From contig URVB01000003.1 of NCBI GenBank assembly GCA_900551075.1, forward strand, positions 1 through 64,000: 64,000 bases of DNA, written 5' to 3'. Of this stretch, positions 17,424 through 25,865 are shown in pieces. Every line of letters starts with the position of its first letter. Positions within the stretch are counted from its first letter, which is position 1. Under the pieces are notes generated by a model. It did not search any database and was not told where the DNA came from. It saw only the letters and a program-made list of their open reading frames with translations. Both the position numbers and the translations under genes were made by a program. This DNA comes from an uncultured Blautia sp. (GTDB lineage: Bacteria; Bacillota; Clostridia; Lachnospirales; Lachnospiraceae).

Positions 17424-18014
17424 ATGAAGCAGTTATCAGAAAAGCTAACGAGATATGTTATTAAGGATGGCTCGGCTTCAGAGGAATCATATGCAATATA
17501 TCAATATGGCTTTCAAATCGGGCTTGAAATGTTATGTTGCTTTGTGGTTTGTTTGGGTATTGCGATATATCTGCATATGGTTTCAAAATTTGTAGTGTTT
17601 ACCGGGATTTTTATGTTGTTGCGTACCTATGCTGGAGGTGTGCACCTAAACAGCTTTGGGGCATGTTTTATATGCTCGGTTTTTGTGCAGACAGTAACTT
17701 TACTTATCAGCGGAATGTATAACCTTTCAGTAACAAATGCATGGATTATTATTTTAATAGGTGCCATATTAATATTAAAAACTGCACCAGTAGAGAATAT
17801 AAACAGGGAACTGGATAGCAAAGAAAAAGCACATTGTAAAAAAGTGACTATGAAAATCTTGATTGGTGTTTTGATATTTGCTGGTGGCTGTACGTTAGGT
17901 GGTATAGTAGATATTGTGTCATTGGTTGCATTGACTGTTCTTGTGATCCTGATTTCACAATATGTTGGTTTGGCAAAATATAAAATCGAAAAGAGTACGA
18001 ACGGGCGGGAGTGA
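17424..18014 (+). CDS. agrB: AgrB-like autoinducer-processing membrane protease
   Basis: 196 aa with about six membrane helices, the normal AgrB length. The catalytic pair is His74 and Cys81 in RTYAGGVHLNSFGACF, seven residues apart as in the characterised enzymes, and the RxxxGGxH motif is intact. AgrB cuts the C-terminal tail of AgrD and forms the thiolactone at the membrane. Translational coupling with agrD is likely because only one base separates them. The gene is followed by the recombinase remnant and the end of the island. Confidence 0.93.
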   Translation: MKQLSEKLTRYVIKDGSASEESYAIYQYGFQIGLEMLCCFVVCLGIAIYLHMVSKFVVFTGIFMLLRTYAGGVHLNSFGACFICSVFVQTVTLLISGMYNLSVTNAWIIILIGAILILKTAPVENINRELDSKEKAHCKKVTMKILIGVLIFAGGCTLGGIVDIVSLVALTVLVILISQYVGLAKYKIEKSTNGRE

Positions 18015-18122
18015 TAGAAATTATTATTTCCGCCTTTTTATTATGTAACCGAACAATGGTTATCGATCAATGGGGATAGGAGTGGAAAATATCCATTATT
18101 GTGTGGAAGAAACATTGCGTAA

Positions 18123-18260
18123 GAGATTATGCTGGAGGATATTAAAGCAGGTAAGGTAAACTGTGTGATTGTTAAGGACTTGTCCAGATTCGGAAGAAAT
18201 CAGTTTCAAGTTCCTGGACTTGGTAAGCCTTATTTCGACAGGAATATTCCAGCCTGTATG
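18123..18260 (+). pseudogene. Serine recombinase remnant
   Basis: A frame from 18123 reads EIMLEDIKAGKVNCVIVKDL followed by SRFGRNQ. This is the hallmark around the catalytic-domain helix of large serine recombinases (usual form KVxxVIVKDLSRFGRN). After that the similarity stops within about 15 codons. An in-frame stop lies just upstream (18120-18122), so only about 40 codons survive. The active-site Ser region and the DNA-binding domains are absent. It lies at the right edge of the AT-rich island and is likely scar tissue of the element that brought it. Confidence 0.75.
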
Positions 18261-18330
18261 CCCCCCCCGGTTTCTTTCTGCATATAGAAATATGTTTAAT
18301 CATATTTTATAAAAATGAGAATCGGCAGGC

Positions 18331-18951
18331 ATGTTTATGGCATATTTATGGGGCGGGATGATTCTGATAGGAATTCTGTACGGTACATTGACAGGGAATC
18401 TTCAGGCAGTTACGGAGGCGGCAGTTTCCTCTTCCAGGGAGGCGGTGAATCTCTGTATCGCCATGGCCGGGATTACAGCTATGTGGACCGGGATTATGAA
18501 GATTGCGGAGATGACAGGGCTGGTCAGCCAGTTGTCCCGCGGACTCCGTCCTGTTCTAAGATTTTTGTTTCCGAGGCTTTCACCGGATTCTAAGGCATGC
18601 AGTTACATTTCCCTTAATTTTTTATCGAATTTGTTAGGGCTCAGTTGGGCCAGCACCTCTTCAGGGCTTATGGCATTCAAGGAGCTTGACCGTATCAACC
18701 GGGAAGATTGTAAGAAAAACGGGATTACACGCAACAGGGCCCCTCACATTGCAAGCCCTGCCATGTGTACATTCCTGATTATCAATGTGTCGTCTCTGCA
18801 GCTTATTCCGGTAAATATGATTGCCTACAGAGCACAGTATGGGAGCGTAGAACCGGCGGCAATTGTGGGGCCTGCAGTTGTAGCGACGGCATTGAGTACA
18901 ATGGTGGCGGTGGTGTTCTGTAAAGTTATGGACTGGAGGCGGAGAGTGTAA
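18331..18951 (+). CDS. spmA: Spore maturation protein A
   Basis: 206 aa, matching the usual ~196-aa length. It has the nucleoside-recognition (Gate-like) membrane domain: WGGMILIGILYGTLTGNLQAVTE at the start, the pattern GLMAFKELDRIN, and TFLIINVSSLQLIPVNMIAYRAQYGS near residue 160. SpmA and SpmB together are needed for spore core dehydration. Here the pair is split by the fusion gene at 19038. The start ATG 18331 has a weak upstream site (CGGCAGGC). Part of this gene is duplicated, in decayed form, at 4121-4433. Confidence 0.9.
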   Translation: MFMAYLWGGMILIGILYGTLTGNLQAVTEAAVSSSREAVNLCIAMAGITAMWTGIMKIAEMTGLVSQLSRGLRPVLRFLFPRLSPDSKACSYISLNFLSNLLGLSWASTSSGLMAFKELDRINREDCKKNGITRNRAPHIASPAMCTFLIINVSSLQLIPVNMIAYRAQYGSVEPAAIVGPAVVATALSTMVAVVFCKVMDWRRRV

Positions 18952-19037
18952 ATGCTCTTCGCTTTTTGTTTATAGTTGAAAAGAAACAGGAAAGACAGTA
19001 TACTGAAAAAAATAAATTGATTAGGAGATGCCTTTAT

Positions 19038-20294
19038 ATGAAGACAGAACGACTGCAGAAAGTTCAGGAATCTATTATATATTTGCCGAATGTTCATTCC
19101 ATTGGTGTGATTGGGGATCCCGGATGTGAGGGGCTTGGTACCTATAACATGAAAGTTTATGCCGGAACCCTGGAGGAAAGTGCAAAAGATGATATTACAT
19201 TGATTGTAGGGGACCTGGTACCGACCGGAAATGATTTTTATTACGAATCCATAACAAGCCTGACGGAAGGGATTGCAGAGAATGATGTTTATGTGCTGCG
19301 AGGGAATCACGATACCGGAACTTATGAGGATTACTTTGGGAAGAAGAATTATGCCTTGATCATGGAGCGGTTTGCGGTGATCGTGCTGGATAATGCCATG
19401 CGTACTTTCGAAGAAGAAGGACTGGAACTGGCAAAAAAAGTGCTGGCAATGGATGAGGTCAGCCAGGTTGTGATTGCGTTTCATATTCCGGTGCCGAACC
19501 ATTTCATACGGAATGCGGTACCGGAGGGGGAGTTTGCCAGGCTAAAGGAGGCTTATGGTGCGTGGAAAGAAAAAGTGGCCTATCTGGTATGCGGTCACGT
19601 ACATTCCAGATTCATTGATGAGGTAGATGGGATTCCATTGATCTGTACGGGCGGGGGCGGTGCAATGATTGAGGATGTTTCAGAAGAAATTAAAGCATGT
19701 GATGTAGAGCATCATATGATTCATTTTTATGAAGAGGAGGGACGTCTGAATTATCGGGTTTCAGACCTTTCTGAAAATTGTTATGGCAGGGAACAGAAGA
19801 ATGATATATTGCGGGAAAAACTGAAGGAGGCTGTGGCGGGAGAGCTGATGGCACATTTGAAATATCTGATGTTTGCGGATCGGGCAAGACGGAGAGGCGT
19901 TCATAAGGTGGCAAATCTATTTGAAGCCCTTGCGGCTTCAGAGTATTACCATGCCCGGAATTTTTACTCCGTGATTGAACGTCCGGCTGCTTTTAACCAG
20001 TCGGTAGAAAAATTTATCCCGGGAGAAAAGTTTGAATATCAGCGTCTTTATGCCATGATGGAGGAGTATGCCGGGAAGGAACAGGCTCCTTTGGCAGGAC
20101 AGGCATTTTCCGGCGCTGCGGCTGCGGAGAAAGTTCATGCAGAGCTGTTGCATGAGGCCGCAGATATGGAGAAATTTGAGAAGGAGACGATTTTTGTCTG
20201 TCCGATATGCGGCTATGTTATGGCTGGTGCTTCGATTCCAAAGCGGTGTCCGGTGTGCGGGGGTCCGAGCCGGCAGTATGAGAAGTTTGAATGA
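19038..20294 (+). CDS. Metallophosphoesterase-rubrerythrin-rubredoxin fusion
   Basis: 418 aa from ATG 19038, with AGGAG upstream. Residues ~15-235 form a calcineurin-like phosphoesterase: GDLVPTG, RGNHDTG, AFHIPVPN and GHVHSR are intact, but the first block is DPGCE rather than DxH. Residues ~255-385 form a rubrerythrin di-iron helix bundle: GELMAHLKY, the ExxH in SEYYHARNF, and the second ExxH in AEKVHAEL. Residues ~390-418 are a rubredoxin knuckle, CPICGY and CPVCGG. Rubrerythrins reduce peroxide in anaerobes. Its place between spmA and spmB suggests a link to sporulation or spore protection; the substrate of the esterase part is unknown. Confidence 0.88.
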   Translation: MKTERLQKVQESIIYLPNVHSIGVIGDPGCEGLGTYNMKVYAGTLEESAKDDITLIVGDLVPTGNDFYYESITSLTEGIAENDVYVLRGNHDTGTYEDYFGKKNYALIMERFAVIVLDNAMRTFEEEGLELAKKVLAMDEVSQVVIAFHIPVPNHFIRNAVPEGEFARLKEAYGAWKEKVAYLVCGHVHSRFIDEVDGIPLICTGGGGAMIEDVSEEIKACDVEHHMIHFYEEEGRLNYRVSDLSENCYGREQKNDILREKLKEAVAGELMAHLKYLMFADRARRRGVHKVANLFEALAASEYYHARNFYSVIERPAAFNQSVEKFIPGEKFEYQRLYAMMEEYAGKEQAPLAGQAFSGAAAAEKVHAELLHEAADMEKFEKETIFVCPICGYVMAGASIPKRCPVCGGPSRQYEKFE

Positions 20295-20391
20295 AGCTTA
20301 TAAGAAAAAGTATAAATAATGCTTTGGATAAGGAGAATAAACAGAATACAGGATATCATAGTGTATGGTAAGGACATTTTCAGGAGAGATT

Positions 20392-20919
20392 ATGAAAATT
20401 ATTTCCTACCTTTCCAATTTCATGATTCCTTTTTTATTGTTTTATGTGGTAGGATATGGCCTGCTGTCAAAACGGGATATATATAATGATTTTCTGGATG
20501 GAGCCAGGGATGGCCTGAAAACAGTTATGGGGCTTGTACCTACCCTGATTGGCCTGATGACAGGGGTGGGAATCCTGAGGGCCTCCGGTTTCCTGGAGTT
20601 TTTGGGAGGAATTCTGGGAAAAGCTACTGAAGCTGCCGGTATTTCCCCGGAGCTGGTTCCGCTGGCTGTTGTGCGGCTGTTTTCCTCCAGCGCGGCAACG
20701 GGACTTCTTCTTGATATTTTTAAGGAATTCGGAACCGATTCTAAGGCAGGACTTATGGCAGGGATTATGCTGAGTGCTACAGAGAGTGCATTTTATTGCA
20801 TGAGTGTTTATTTCGGTTCTGTAAAAATACAGAAAACAAGACATACGCTTCCGGGTGCTCTTCTGGCAACTCTTGCGGGGGTAATTGCATCCGTATGGAT
20901 CGTAAACCGGATCATATAA
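20392..20919 (+). CDS. spmB: Spore maturation protein B
   Basis: 175 aa from ATG 20392, chosen for CAGGAGAG just upstream; the ATG at 20365 would add 9 residues without a good site. It is a membrane protein of the nucleoside-recognition family, with VPTLIGLMTGVGILRASG and the conserved LLDIFKEFGTDSKAGLMAGIMLSATESAFY. It is the partner of SpmA. The length agrees with the ~178-aa family norm. Confidence 0.93.
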   Translation: MKIISYLSNFMIPFLLFYVVGYGLLSKRDIYNDFLDGARDGLKTVMGLVPTLIGLMTGVGILRASGFLEFLGGILGKATEAAGISPELVPLAVVRLFSSSAATGLLLDIFKEFGTDSKAGLMAGIMLSATESAFYCMSVYFGSVKIQKTRHTLPGALLATLAGVIASVWIVNRII

Positions 20920-20925
20920 CAAAAG

Positions 20926-20969
20926 GGAGCACTGTTTCATAGCGTATTATGGGCTATGGACAGTGCTCC
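20926..20969. terminator. Hairpin between convergent spmB and PTS genes
   Basis: GGAGCACTGT pairs exactly with ACAGTGCTCC, with an inner CATAGC / GCTATG stem. It sits between two converging genes and could end both transcripts, although the T-runs on either side are poor. Confidence 0.6.
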
Positions 20970-20994
20970 TGATAAGATGGCAGGGATTTGTATA

Positions 20995-22650
20995 TTATGA
21001 GTGGAGATGTGTCAGATAATCTTCCAGGTCAGACTTGATTACCGTAACATTAGGTCCGTAGATCACCTGAATGCCCTGTCCCTTTTTTATGATGCCTTTT
21101 GCTCCTGTATGTTTCAGAAGTGCATCGTTGACTTTGCCGGAATCCTGGACAGTAATCCGAAGACGGGTAGCGCAGCAGTCTACATCGCTGATATTGCCGG
21201 CGCCGCCCAGTCCTTCCGCAATGAGCCGGCTGATTTCAGTACCGGGTGTGCCGGTGTTTGTAAGGCCGGGGTCTGCTGTATGGCGGTTGTCTGTATCCGA
21301 GCCTTTTGCGGCGTTGACATCTGCCTTCGTGTAAAGCCGTGTTTCTTCTGACTCCTCTTCTCTTCCCGGTGTCTTTAGATCCAGCCTTTTGATAAGAAAC
21401 AGGAAAATAAAATAATAGAGTAAGAAGTAAACCACGCCGACCGGGATAATACGAAGCCAGCTTGTCTTGGTATTTCCCTGCAGGATTCCGAAGAGGAATA
21501 AGTCCAGGAAGCCGCCGGAAAAGGTCAGACCAACAGCGATATTCAGCATATGGGCAATCATATAAGCAGTTCCTGCCAGAAGGACCTGGACAATAAATAG
21601 GATCGGGGCCACAAATAAAAAAGAAAATTCAATGGGCTCCGTGATTCCTGTCAGCATGCAGGTGAGAGCGGCAGAAAACAAAAGTCCTCCGGCAGCTCTT
21701 TTTTTCTCTGGCTTTGCACATTGGTACATAGCAAGGGCAGCACCAGGAAGCCCGAAGATCATGAAGATAAATTCTCCGGAAAAATACCGGGTGGCGTCTG
21801 CGCTGAAGTGTGTGATGTTTGCAGAGTCCGCAAGCTGTGCAAAGAAGATATTCTGGCCTCCCTGGACGAGCTGTCCGGCTACATCCATAGTGCCGCCGAC
21901 TGCCGTCTGCCAGAACGGCATGTAGAACACATGATGAAGTCCGAAGGGAATGAGAGCCCGTTTTACAATTCCGAAGATCAATGTACCAAGATAGCCGGTG
22001 CCTGTTACCAGGCCGCCCAGTGCAAAGATTGCATTTTGTACCAGAGGCCAGATAAAGTACATCAGGATTCCTACAAACATGTAGACGATTGTGGAAATGA
22101 TGGGTACGAACCTGGAACCGCCGAAAAAGGACAGTGCATTGGGAAGCTCAATCCTATGATAGCGGTTATGAAGTGCAGCTACGCCGAGTCCTACGATGAT
22201 GCCGCCGAAAACACCCATTTGCAGAGTAGGGATTCCGCACACGTTGGCAATGGTGCCCTCCAGTACGTCTGCGGAAACTATGCCGTTTTCAACTTTTCCG
22301 GTAAGCTCCAGAATGCCGTTGACAGAGATGTGCATAACAAAAAAAGCAATGAGGGATGCGAGAGCCGCAACCTCTTTTTCTTTTTTTGCCATACCAATTG
22401 CAACGCCTACCGCAAAGATGAGGGGAAGGTTATCGAAGATGGCGCTTCCGACTTTGTTCATGATCACAAACAGGCCATGGAGCAGAGTACCTTCTCCAAG
22501 AACTCTCTGCAGACCGTAGGTCGTTATTGTGGTGGCATTGGTGAAAGAACTGCCGATGCCGAGAAGAAGGCCGGCTACCGGGAGAATTGCAATGGGGAGC
22601 ATAAAGCTTCGCCCTACGCGCTGTAATACACCGAAAACTTTGTCTTTCAT
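20995..22650 (-). CDS. PTS transporter subunit IIBC (glucose/maltose family)
   Basis: 551 aa from the ATG at 22650, chosen because AAGGAGATTCCTT precedes it. The IIC domain (about 1-420) has many membrane helices and the motifs IFDNLPLIFAVGVAIGMAK, PFGLHHVFYMPFW and TGITEPIEFSFLFVAP. A ~40-residue polar linker leads to IIB (about 460-551) with the phospho-cysteine motif CATRLRITV. There is no IIA domain, so a IIA from elsewhere in the genome is needed. Features such as GLHHVFYMPFW point to the MalX-like branch, but glucose or GlcNAc cannot be excluded. Confidence 0.9.
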   Translation of the reverse strand: MKDKVFGVLQRVGRSFMLPIAILPVAGLLLGIGSSFTNATTITTYGLQRVLGEGTLLHGLFVIMNKVGSAIFDNLPLIFAVGVAIGMAKKEKEVAALASLIAFFVMHISVNGILELTGKVENGIVSADVLEGTIANVCGIPTLQMGVFGGIIVGLGVAALHNRYHRIELPNALSFFGGSRFVPIISTIVYMFVGILMYFIWPLVQNAIFALGGLVTGTGYLGTLIFGIVKRALIPFGLHHVFYMPFWQTAVGGTMDVAGQLVQGGQNIFFAQLADSANITHFSADATRYFSGEFIFMIFGLPGAALAMYQCAKPEKKRAAGGLLFSAALTCMLTGITEPIEFSFLFVAPILFIVQVLLAGTAYMIAHMLNIAVGLTFSGGFLDLFLFGILQGNTKTSWLRIIPVGVVYFLLYYFIFLFLIKRLDLKTPGREEESEETRLYTKADVNAAKGSDTDNRHTADPGLTNTGTPGTEISRLIAEGLGGAGNISDVDCCATRLRITVQDSGKVNDALLKHTGAKGIIKKGQGIQVIYGPNVTVIKSDLEDYLTHLHS

Positions 22651-22680
22651 AAGGAATCTCCTTTTCTGGAAAATCATCGT

Positions 22681-22739
22681 TCATTTTCTCTGACGTTAGA
22701 AAATGATATTCTGGAAATTAGTGTTTTCCATTTTGGGAG
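22681..22739. promoter_or_regulatory. Inverted-repeat operator candidates before the PTS gene
   Basis: TCATTTTCT (22681-22689) and AGAAAATGA (22698-22706) form a 9-bp inverted repeat with an 8-bp gap. A second pair, TGGAAA / TTTCCA, follows within about 25 bp. Both lie 30-80 bp upstream of the PTS start on the minus strand. A dimeric repressor site is likely; the protein is unknown. Confidence 0.4.
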
Positions 22740-22832
22740 ATTTATTCGCCTGGATATTCGTCTTAATTTGCAGACAATCGGCATAACGTTTCCTGACAGG
22801 ATGTGTAAGGTGACAAATGAGAGCCGGTTGTT

Positions 22833-23573
22833 TTAAACAAGGTCTTTATTTTTTTGGAGCATTTCTAAAATAATATTCTGTGTATAGGCACCCAGATGTT
22901 TCTTATCTTCTCTGGAGAGCTGCTCCGGATAAATAGGTTTACCGTATTCCAGAATTACATGGCAGGGTTTGATGGCAGGAAAATGTGCTTCCCAGATTTC
23001 CGCCGTGTTGTTCATAGCAATCGGAATGACAGGGCAATCGGACTTGGATGCAATCCTGAAGCTTCCCTCATGGAACGGCAGCATATCTGTCTCACTGGGG
23101 TTGGAATTTCGGGTGCCCTCCGGAAAAATACAGATGGAAATTCCGGATTTTATTTTTTCAGTGGCTTCCAGTATGGTTTTTAATCCCTGCCTGATATCCG
23201 TGCGGTCCAGGAAAAGACAGTGGAGATAACGCATCCAGTTGGAAAGAAGCGGATAGCGTTCCATTTCCTTTTTTGCTATATAACCGGTTCGGATAGGACA
23301 ACGGCTGTAGGTCAGAAGAATATCGAAATAGCTTCTGTGGTTGCCTATGTAGAGAACCGGGGCGTCCCTGGGTACGTTTTCTTCTCCGATAACGGTAACC
23401 TTTACTCCGGTGATCCACAGGATAAAACGGAACACAGCCTGTATGATGCGCAGTGAGCTGATTTCTTTTTTCAGAGGAGCAAATTTTCCGATCAGCCATT
23501 CGACGATCAAAATGGGAATCGATAATACTAAAAATCCAATGACAGTAATACAGACAAAAATGAAGCGAATCAT
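22833..23573 (-). CDS. plsC: 1-acyl-sn-glycerol-3-phosphate acyltransferase (PlsC family)
   Basis: 246 aa with an N-terminal membrane helix (about 1-25). The acyltransferase motifs are intact: NHRSYFD (the NHx4D catalytic block, about residue 77), FPEGTRN (block III, glycerol-phosphate binding) and a VIPIAMNN block IV. It would add the second acyl chain to lysophosphatidic acid at the membrane. GGAAAGGA precedes the start. It is followed on the same strand by the PTS gene after 182 bp, and it lies divergent from the small lipoprotein gene. Confidence 0.88.
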   Translation of the reverse strand: MIRFIFVCITVIGFLVLSIPILIVEWLIGKFAPLKKEISSLRIIQAVFRFILWITGVKVTVIGEENVPRDAPVLYIGNHRSYFDILLTYSRCPIRTGYIAKKEMERYPLLSNWMRYLHCLFLDRTDIRQGLKTILEATEKIKSGISICIFPEGTRNSNPSETDMLPFHEGSFRIASKSDCPVIPIAMNNTAEIWEAHFPAIKPCHVILEYGKPIYPEQLSREDKKHLGAYTQNIILEMLQKNKDLV

Positions 23574-23727
23574 ATTTAAGTCCTTTCCAGTACGATGCGG
23601 GGCATATAAAAATGACCATTCGTCTAATTTTTTTCTATTACCATTATACGGAATTTTTGAATTTCTTGCAATAAATCTTTTTCCTGAATCATAGAATACA
23701 TACTAAGGAACAGATAGGGGTGGCATT

Positions 23728-24135
23728 ATGAAGAAAACGGTCTCCCTGTTTTGCCTTACAGTAATCCTTGTTTTGATGCTTTGCGGATGCAGAGTCATCC
23801 GAATTGAAGAAGCGGAAAGAAAGGCATTGGAATATACCGTAGTGAGTCAGGAGGAAATTCCGAAGGAGGTTATAACGCTGATTGAAGGGAAAAAGGCGAA
23901 GGAATTTCAGATGACGTATCAGAGCGGGGAGGAGCTTTATCTGATTAAGGGTTATGGACAGCAAATGACGGGAGGATACAGTATTCAGGTAGCAGAACTG
24001 TCGCTGTCGGATACGGCGGTCTTTTTTAAAACAAAGCTGCTGGGACCTTCCGGTAATAATCAGAGCGGGGAGCCATCCTATCCGTATATCGTAGTCAAAA
24101 TGCAGTACCGTAAGGAGCCGGTGCAGTTTCAGTAA
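23728..24135 (+). CDS. Small lipoprotein, PrcB-like domain
   Basis: 135 aa. A lipoprotein signal ends in LCGC (Cys about 21). The rest fits a compact PrcB-type domain: EEIPKEVITLIEGKKAKEFQMTY, YLIKGYGQQMTGGYSIQVAELS and KTKLLGPS. PrcB-type domains are known as partners of secreted proteases. The stop codon overlaps the next start (TAATGA), so it belongs with the SipL-like gene. A CATACTA string at 23699-23705, similar to sporulation-sigma -10 boxes, lies upstream; this is weak evidence of sporulation control. Confidence 0.7.
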   Translation: MKKTVSLFCLTVILVLMLCGCRVIRIEEAERKALEYTVVSQEEIPKEVITLIEGKKAKEFQMTYQSGEELYLIKGYGQQMTGGYSIQVAELSLSDTAVFFKTKLLGPSGNNQSGEPSYPYIVVKMQYRKEPVQFQ

Positions 24136-24155
24136 TGATTGGAGGAGAAGCAGGA

Positions 24156-25712
24156 GTGGAATTAAAGAGAGAAGATATTCAGACGCTGCGTGTAAAAAGC
24201 AGAGCAACCAGCCAGGTAACCTTTGATGTAGATTATAATGTTCCGGATGTGAAGCCGGATATCGGAAGAATGATACAGAATAAGGGTGATGTATCTATGG
24301 ATGAAGTACGTTTGAGCGATGGCCACGCTTTTTTGAAGGGCAGTTTAAATGTAGACCTTCTCTATGTAGGGGAAGAGGAGGGCAGAGTCTACAGTCTTTT
24401 TGCCAGGCTGCCAATGGAGGAGAGCCTGAATCTGGAAGGAATTGCAAGCGGGGATAAGATGTGCCTCAAATGGGAGATTGAGGATTTGAGCCTGCATTTG
24501 ATCCATTCCAGAAAGCTGAATATAAAAGCGATTGTAACCCTCTATGCAGTTGTGGACGAGGTCGCCGGCATTAGATTACCGGCAGCGCTGGATGAAAAGG
24601 ATATATCCGTGAAAAAGAAGAGGATGCGGCTGATGAGTCTTGCAGTACATAAAAAGGACACACTGCGCATGAAGGAAGAGATCACGCTGGCATCCAACAA
24701 GCCCAATATAGCGGAGCTGCTCTGGTATACGGTCGAGGTGAGGGGACTGGACCTGCGGCCGGAGGAAAATACAGTAAAAGCAAAGGGAGAGCTGTTTATT
24801 TTTGTCCTGTATACAGGCGATGACGAAAACAATCCGCTGCAGTGGCTGGAATATTCTGTTCCCTTCAATGGCGAGGTGGAATGCAGCGGATGTACGCCTG
24901 AAATGATCCCGAATATTGAGGTTTCTGTCATCAATCAGAGTATAGAAGTAAAGCCGGATGCAGATGGGGAAGAGCGGCTGCTTTTGGCTGATGTTGTTTT
25001 GGAATTGGATATGAAGCTTTACAGGGAAGAGGAACACGATGTGATTCTGGATGTCTATACTCCGCTGAAGGAATGCATTCCCCATGGCAGAAAAGAGGTA
25101 TTGGAGAGCCTTTTGATACGGAATTTTTCCAAGTGCAGGCTTTCGGACAGAGTGGAAGTGAAGGAAACGCAGGGGAAAATTCTGCAGATCTGCCACAGCC
25201 AGGGAAAGGTGAAGATTGATAAAACCAAAATCGTGGAAAATGGCATTCAGGTGGATGGAGTGGTCTGCATGAAGGTTCTGTATATTATCGGAAATGATGA
25301 TATGCCGTTTTATTCTATGGAAGCCATGATCCCGTTTACCCATGTGGTGGAAGCCAGGGGAATTACGCCGGACAGTATATATTATCTGCATACGGATCTG
25401 GAACAGCTTTCCACGACCATGGTAGACAGCAATGAGATAGAAGTAAAGGCAACGGTAAGCCTGAATGTTCTGGTTATGAAGTGTGAGGAAGAAATGATCA
25501 TCGATCGGGTGGAGGAACAGCCTCTGGATATGGATATGATTCGGAATATGCCCGGAGTTACTGTGTATATGGTGAAGCCCGGGGATACGATGTGGGATAT
25601 TGCAAAACGGTTCTATACCACTGTGGAGGAGATTTGTACCCTGAATGAATTGGAGGAGGAAACCATCTATCCCTGTCAGCCGCTCTTACTGGTAAAAAAA
25701 GTAGGAGGATGA
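24156..25712 (+). CDS. sipL: SipL-like spore coat morphogenesis protein (DUF3794 + LysM)
   Basis: 518 aa from GTG 24156, preceded by GGAGGAG; ATG 24135 is an alternative giving 525 aa. The N-terminal region and two later blocks are DUF3794 repeats (SQVTFDVDYNVPDVKPDIG; VDGVVCMKVLYIIGNDDMPFYSMEA). A C-terminal LysM follows at about residues 465-515, VYMVKPGDTMWDIAKRFYTT. In Clostridioides difficile, SipL binds SpoIVA through its LysM domain and is required for coat localisation. Length and domain order match. Its neighbours include germination genes at 27539-30690. Confidence 0.88.
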   Translation: MELKREDIQTLRVKSRATSQVTFDVDYNVPDVKPDIGRMIQNKGDVSMDEVRLSDGHAFLKGSLNVDLLYVGEEEGRVYSLFARLPMEESLNLEGIASGDKMCLKWEIEDLSLHLIHSRKLNIKAIVTLYAVVDEVAGIRLPAALDEKDISVKKKRMRLMSLAVHKKDTLRMKEEITLASNKPNIAELLWYTVEVRGLDLRPEENTVKAKGELFIFVLYTGDDENNPLQWLEYSVPFNGEVECSGCTPEMIPNIEVSVINQSIEVKPDADGEERLLLADVVLELDMKLYREEEHDVILDVYTPLKECIPHGRKEVLESLLIRNFSKCRLSDRVEVKETQGKILQICHSQGKVKIDKTKIVENGIQVDGVVCMKVLYIIGNDDMPFYSMEAMIPFTHVVEARGITPDSIYYLHTDLEQLSTTMVDSNEIEVKATVSLNVLVMKCEEEMIIDRVEEQPLDMDMIRNMPGVTVYMVKPGDTMWDIAKRFYTTVEEICTLNELEEETIYPCQPLLLVKKVGG

Positions 25713-25865
25713 GTATTGAAATCGTAAATAAAATCATATAAAATACAAAATAAGGAATACTGTATACAAAGTACAAAAGAGAAATATTACAGGCAATGTG
25801 CTCTGTGGGAGCGCTATGTACTGCAGAAAAGCAGAATAATATCCGAAAGATGACCGGAGGGGTTT

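Larger units (their letters stand above)
4440..18300. mobile_element. AT-rich accessory island (RiPP, two-component and agr genes)
   Basis: Base composition drops sharply to AT-rich codons between the spmA fragment and intact spmA, and rises again from about 18340. The content is accessory: a peptide-natural-product locus, two signalling systems, at least two broken small genes and a serine-recombinase remnant at the right edge. No intact integrase, relaxase or perfect terminal repeats were found. It therefore looks like an immobilised insertion rather than an active element. The exact ends are estimates. Confidence 0.65.

Noticed and set aside
18315..18593. 92-codon frame overlapping the start of spmA
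   Set aside because: It is in a different frame from SpmA and encodes no plausible protein.
21721..22626. 301-codon plus-strand frame inside the PTS gene
   Set aside because: It is a shadow of the IIC domain on the opposite strand.
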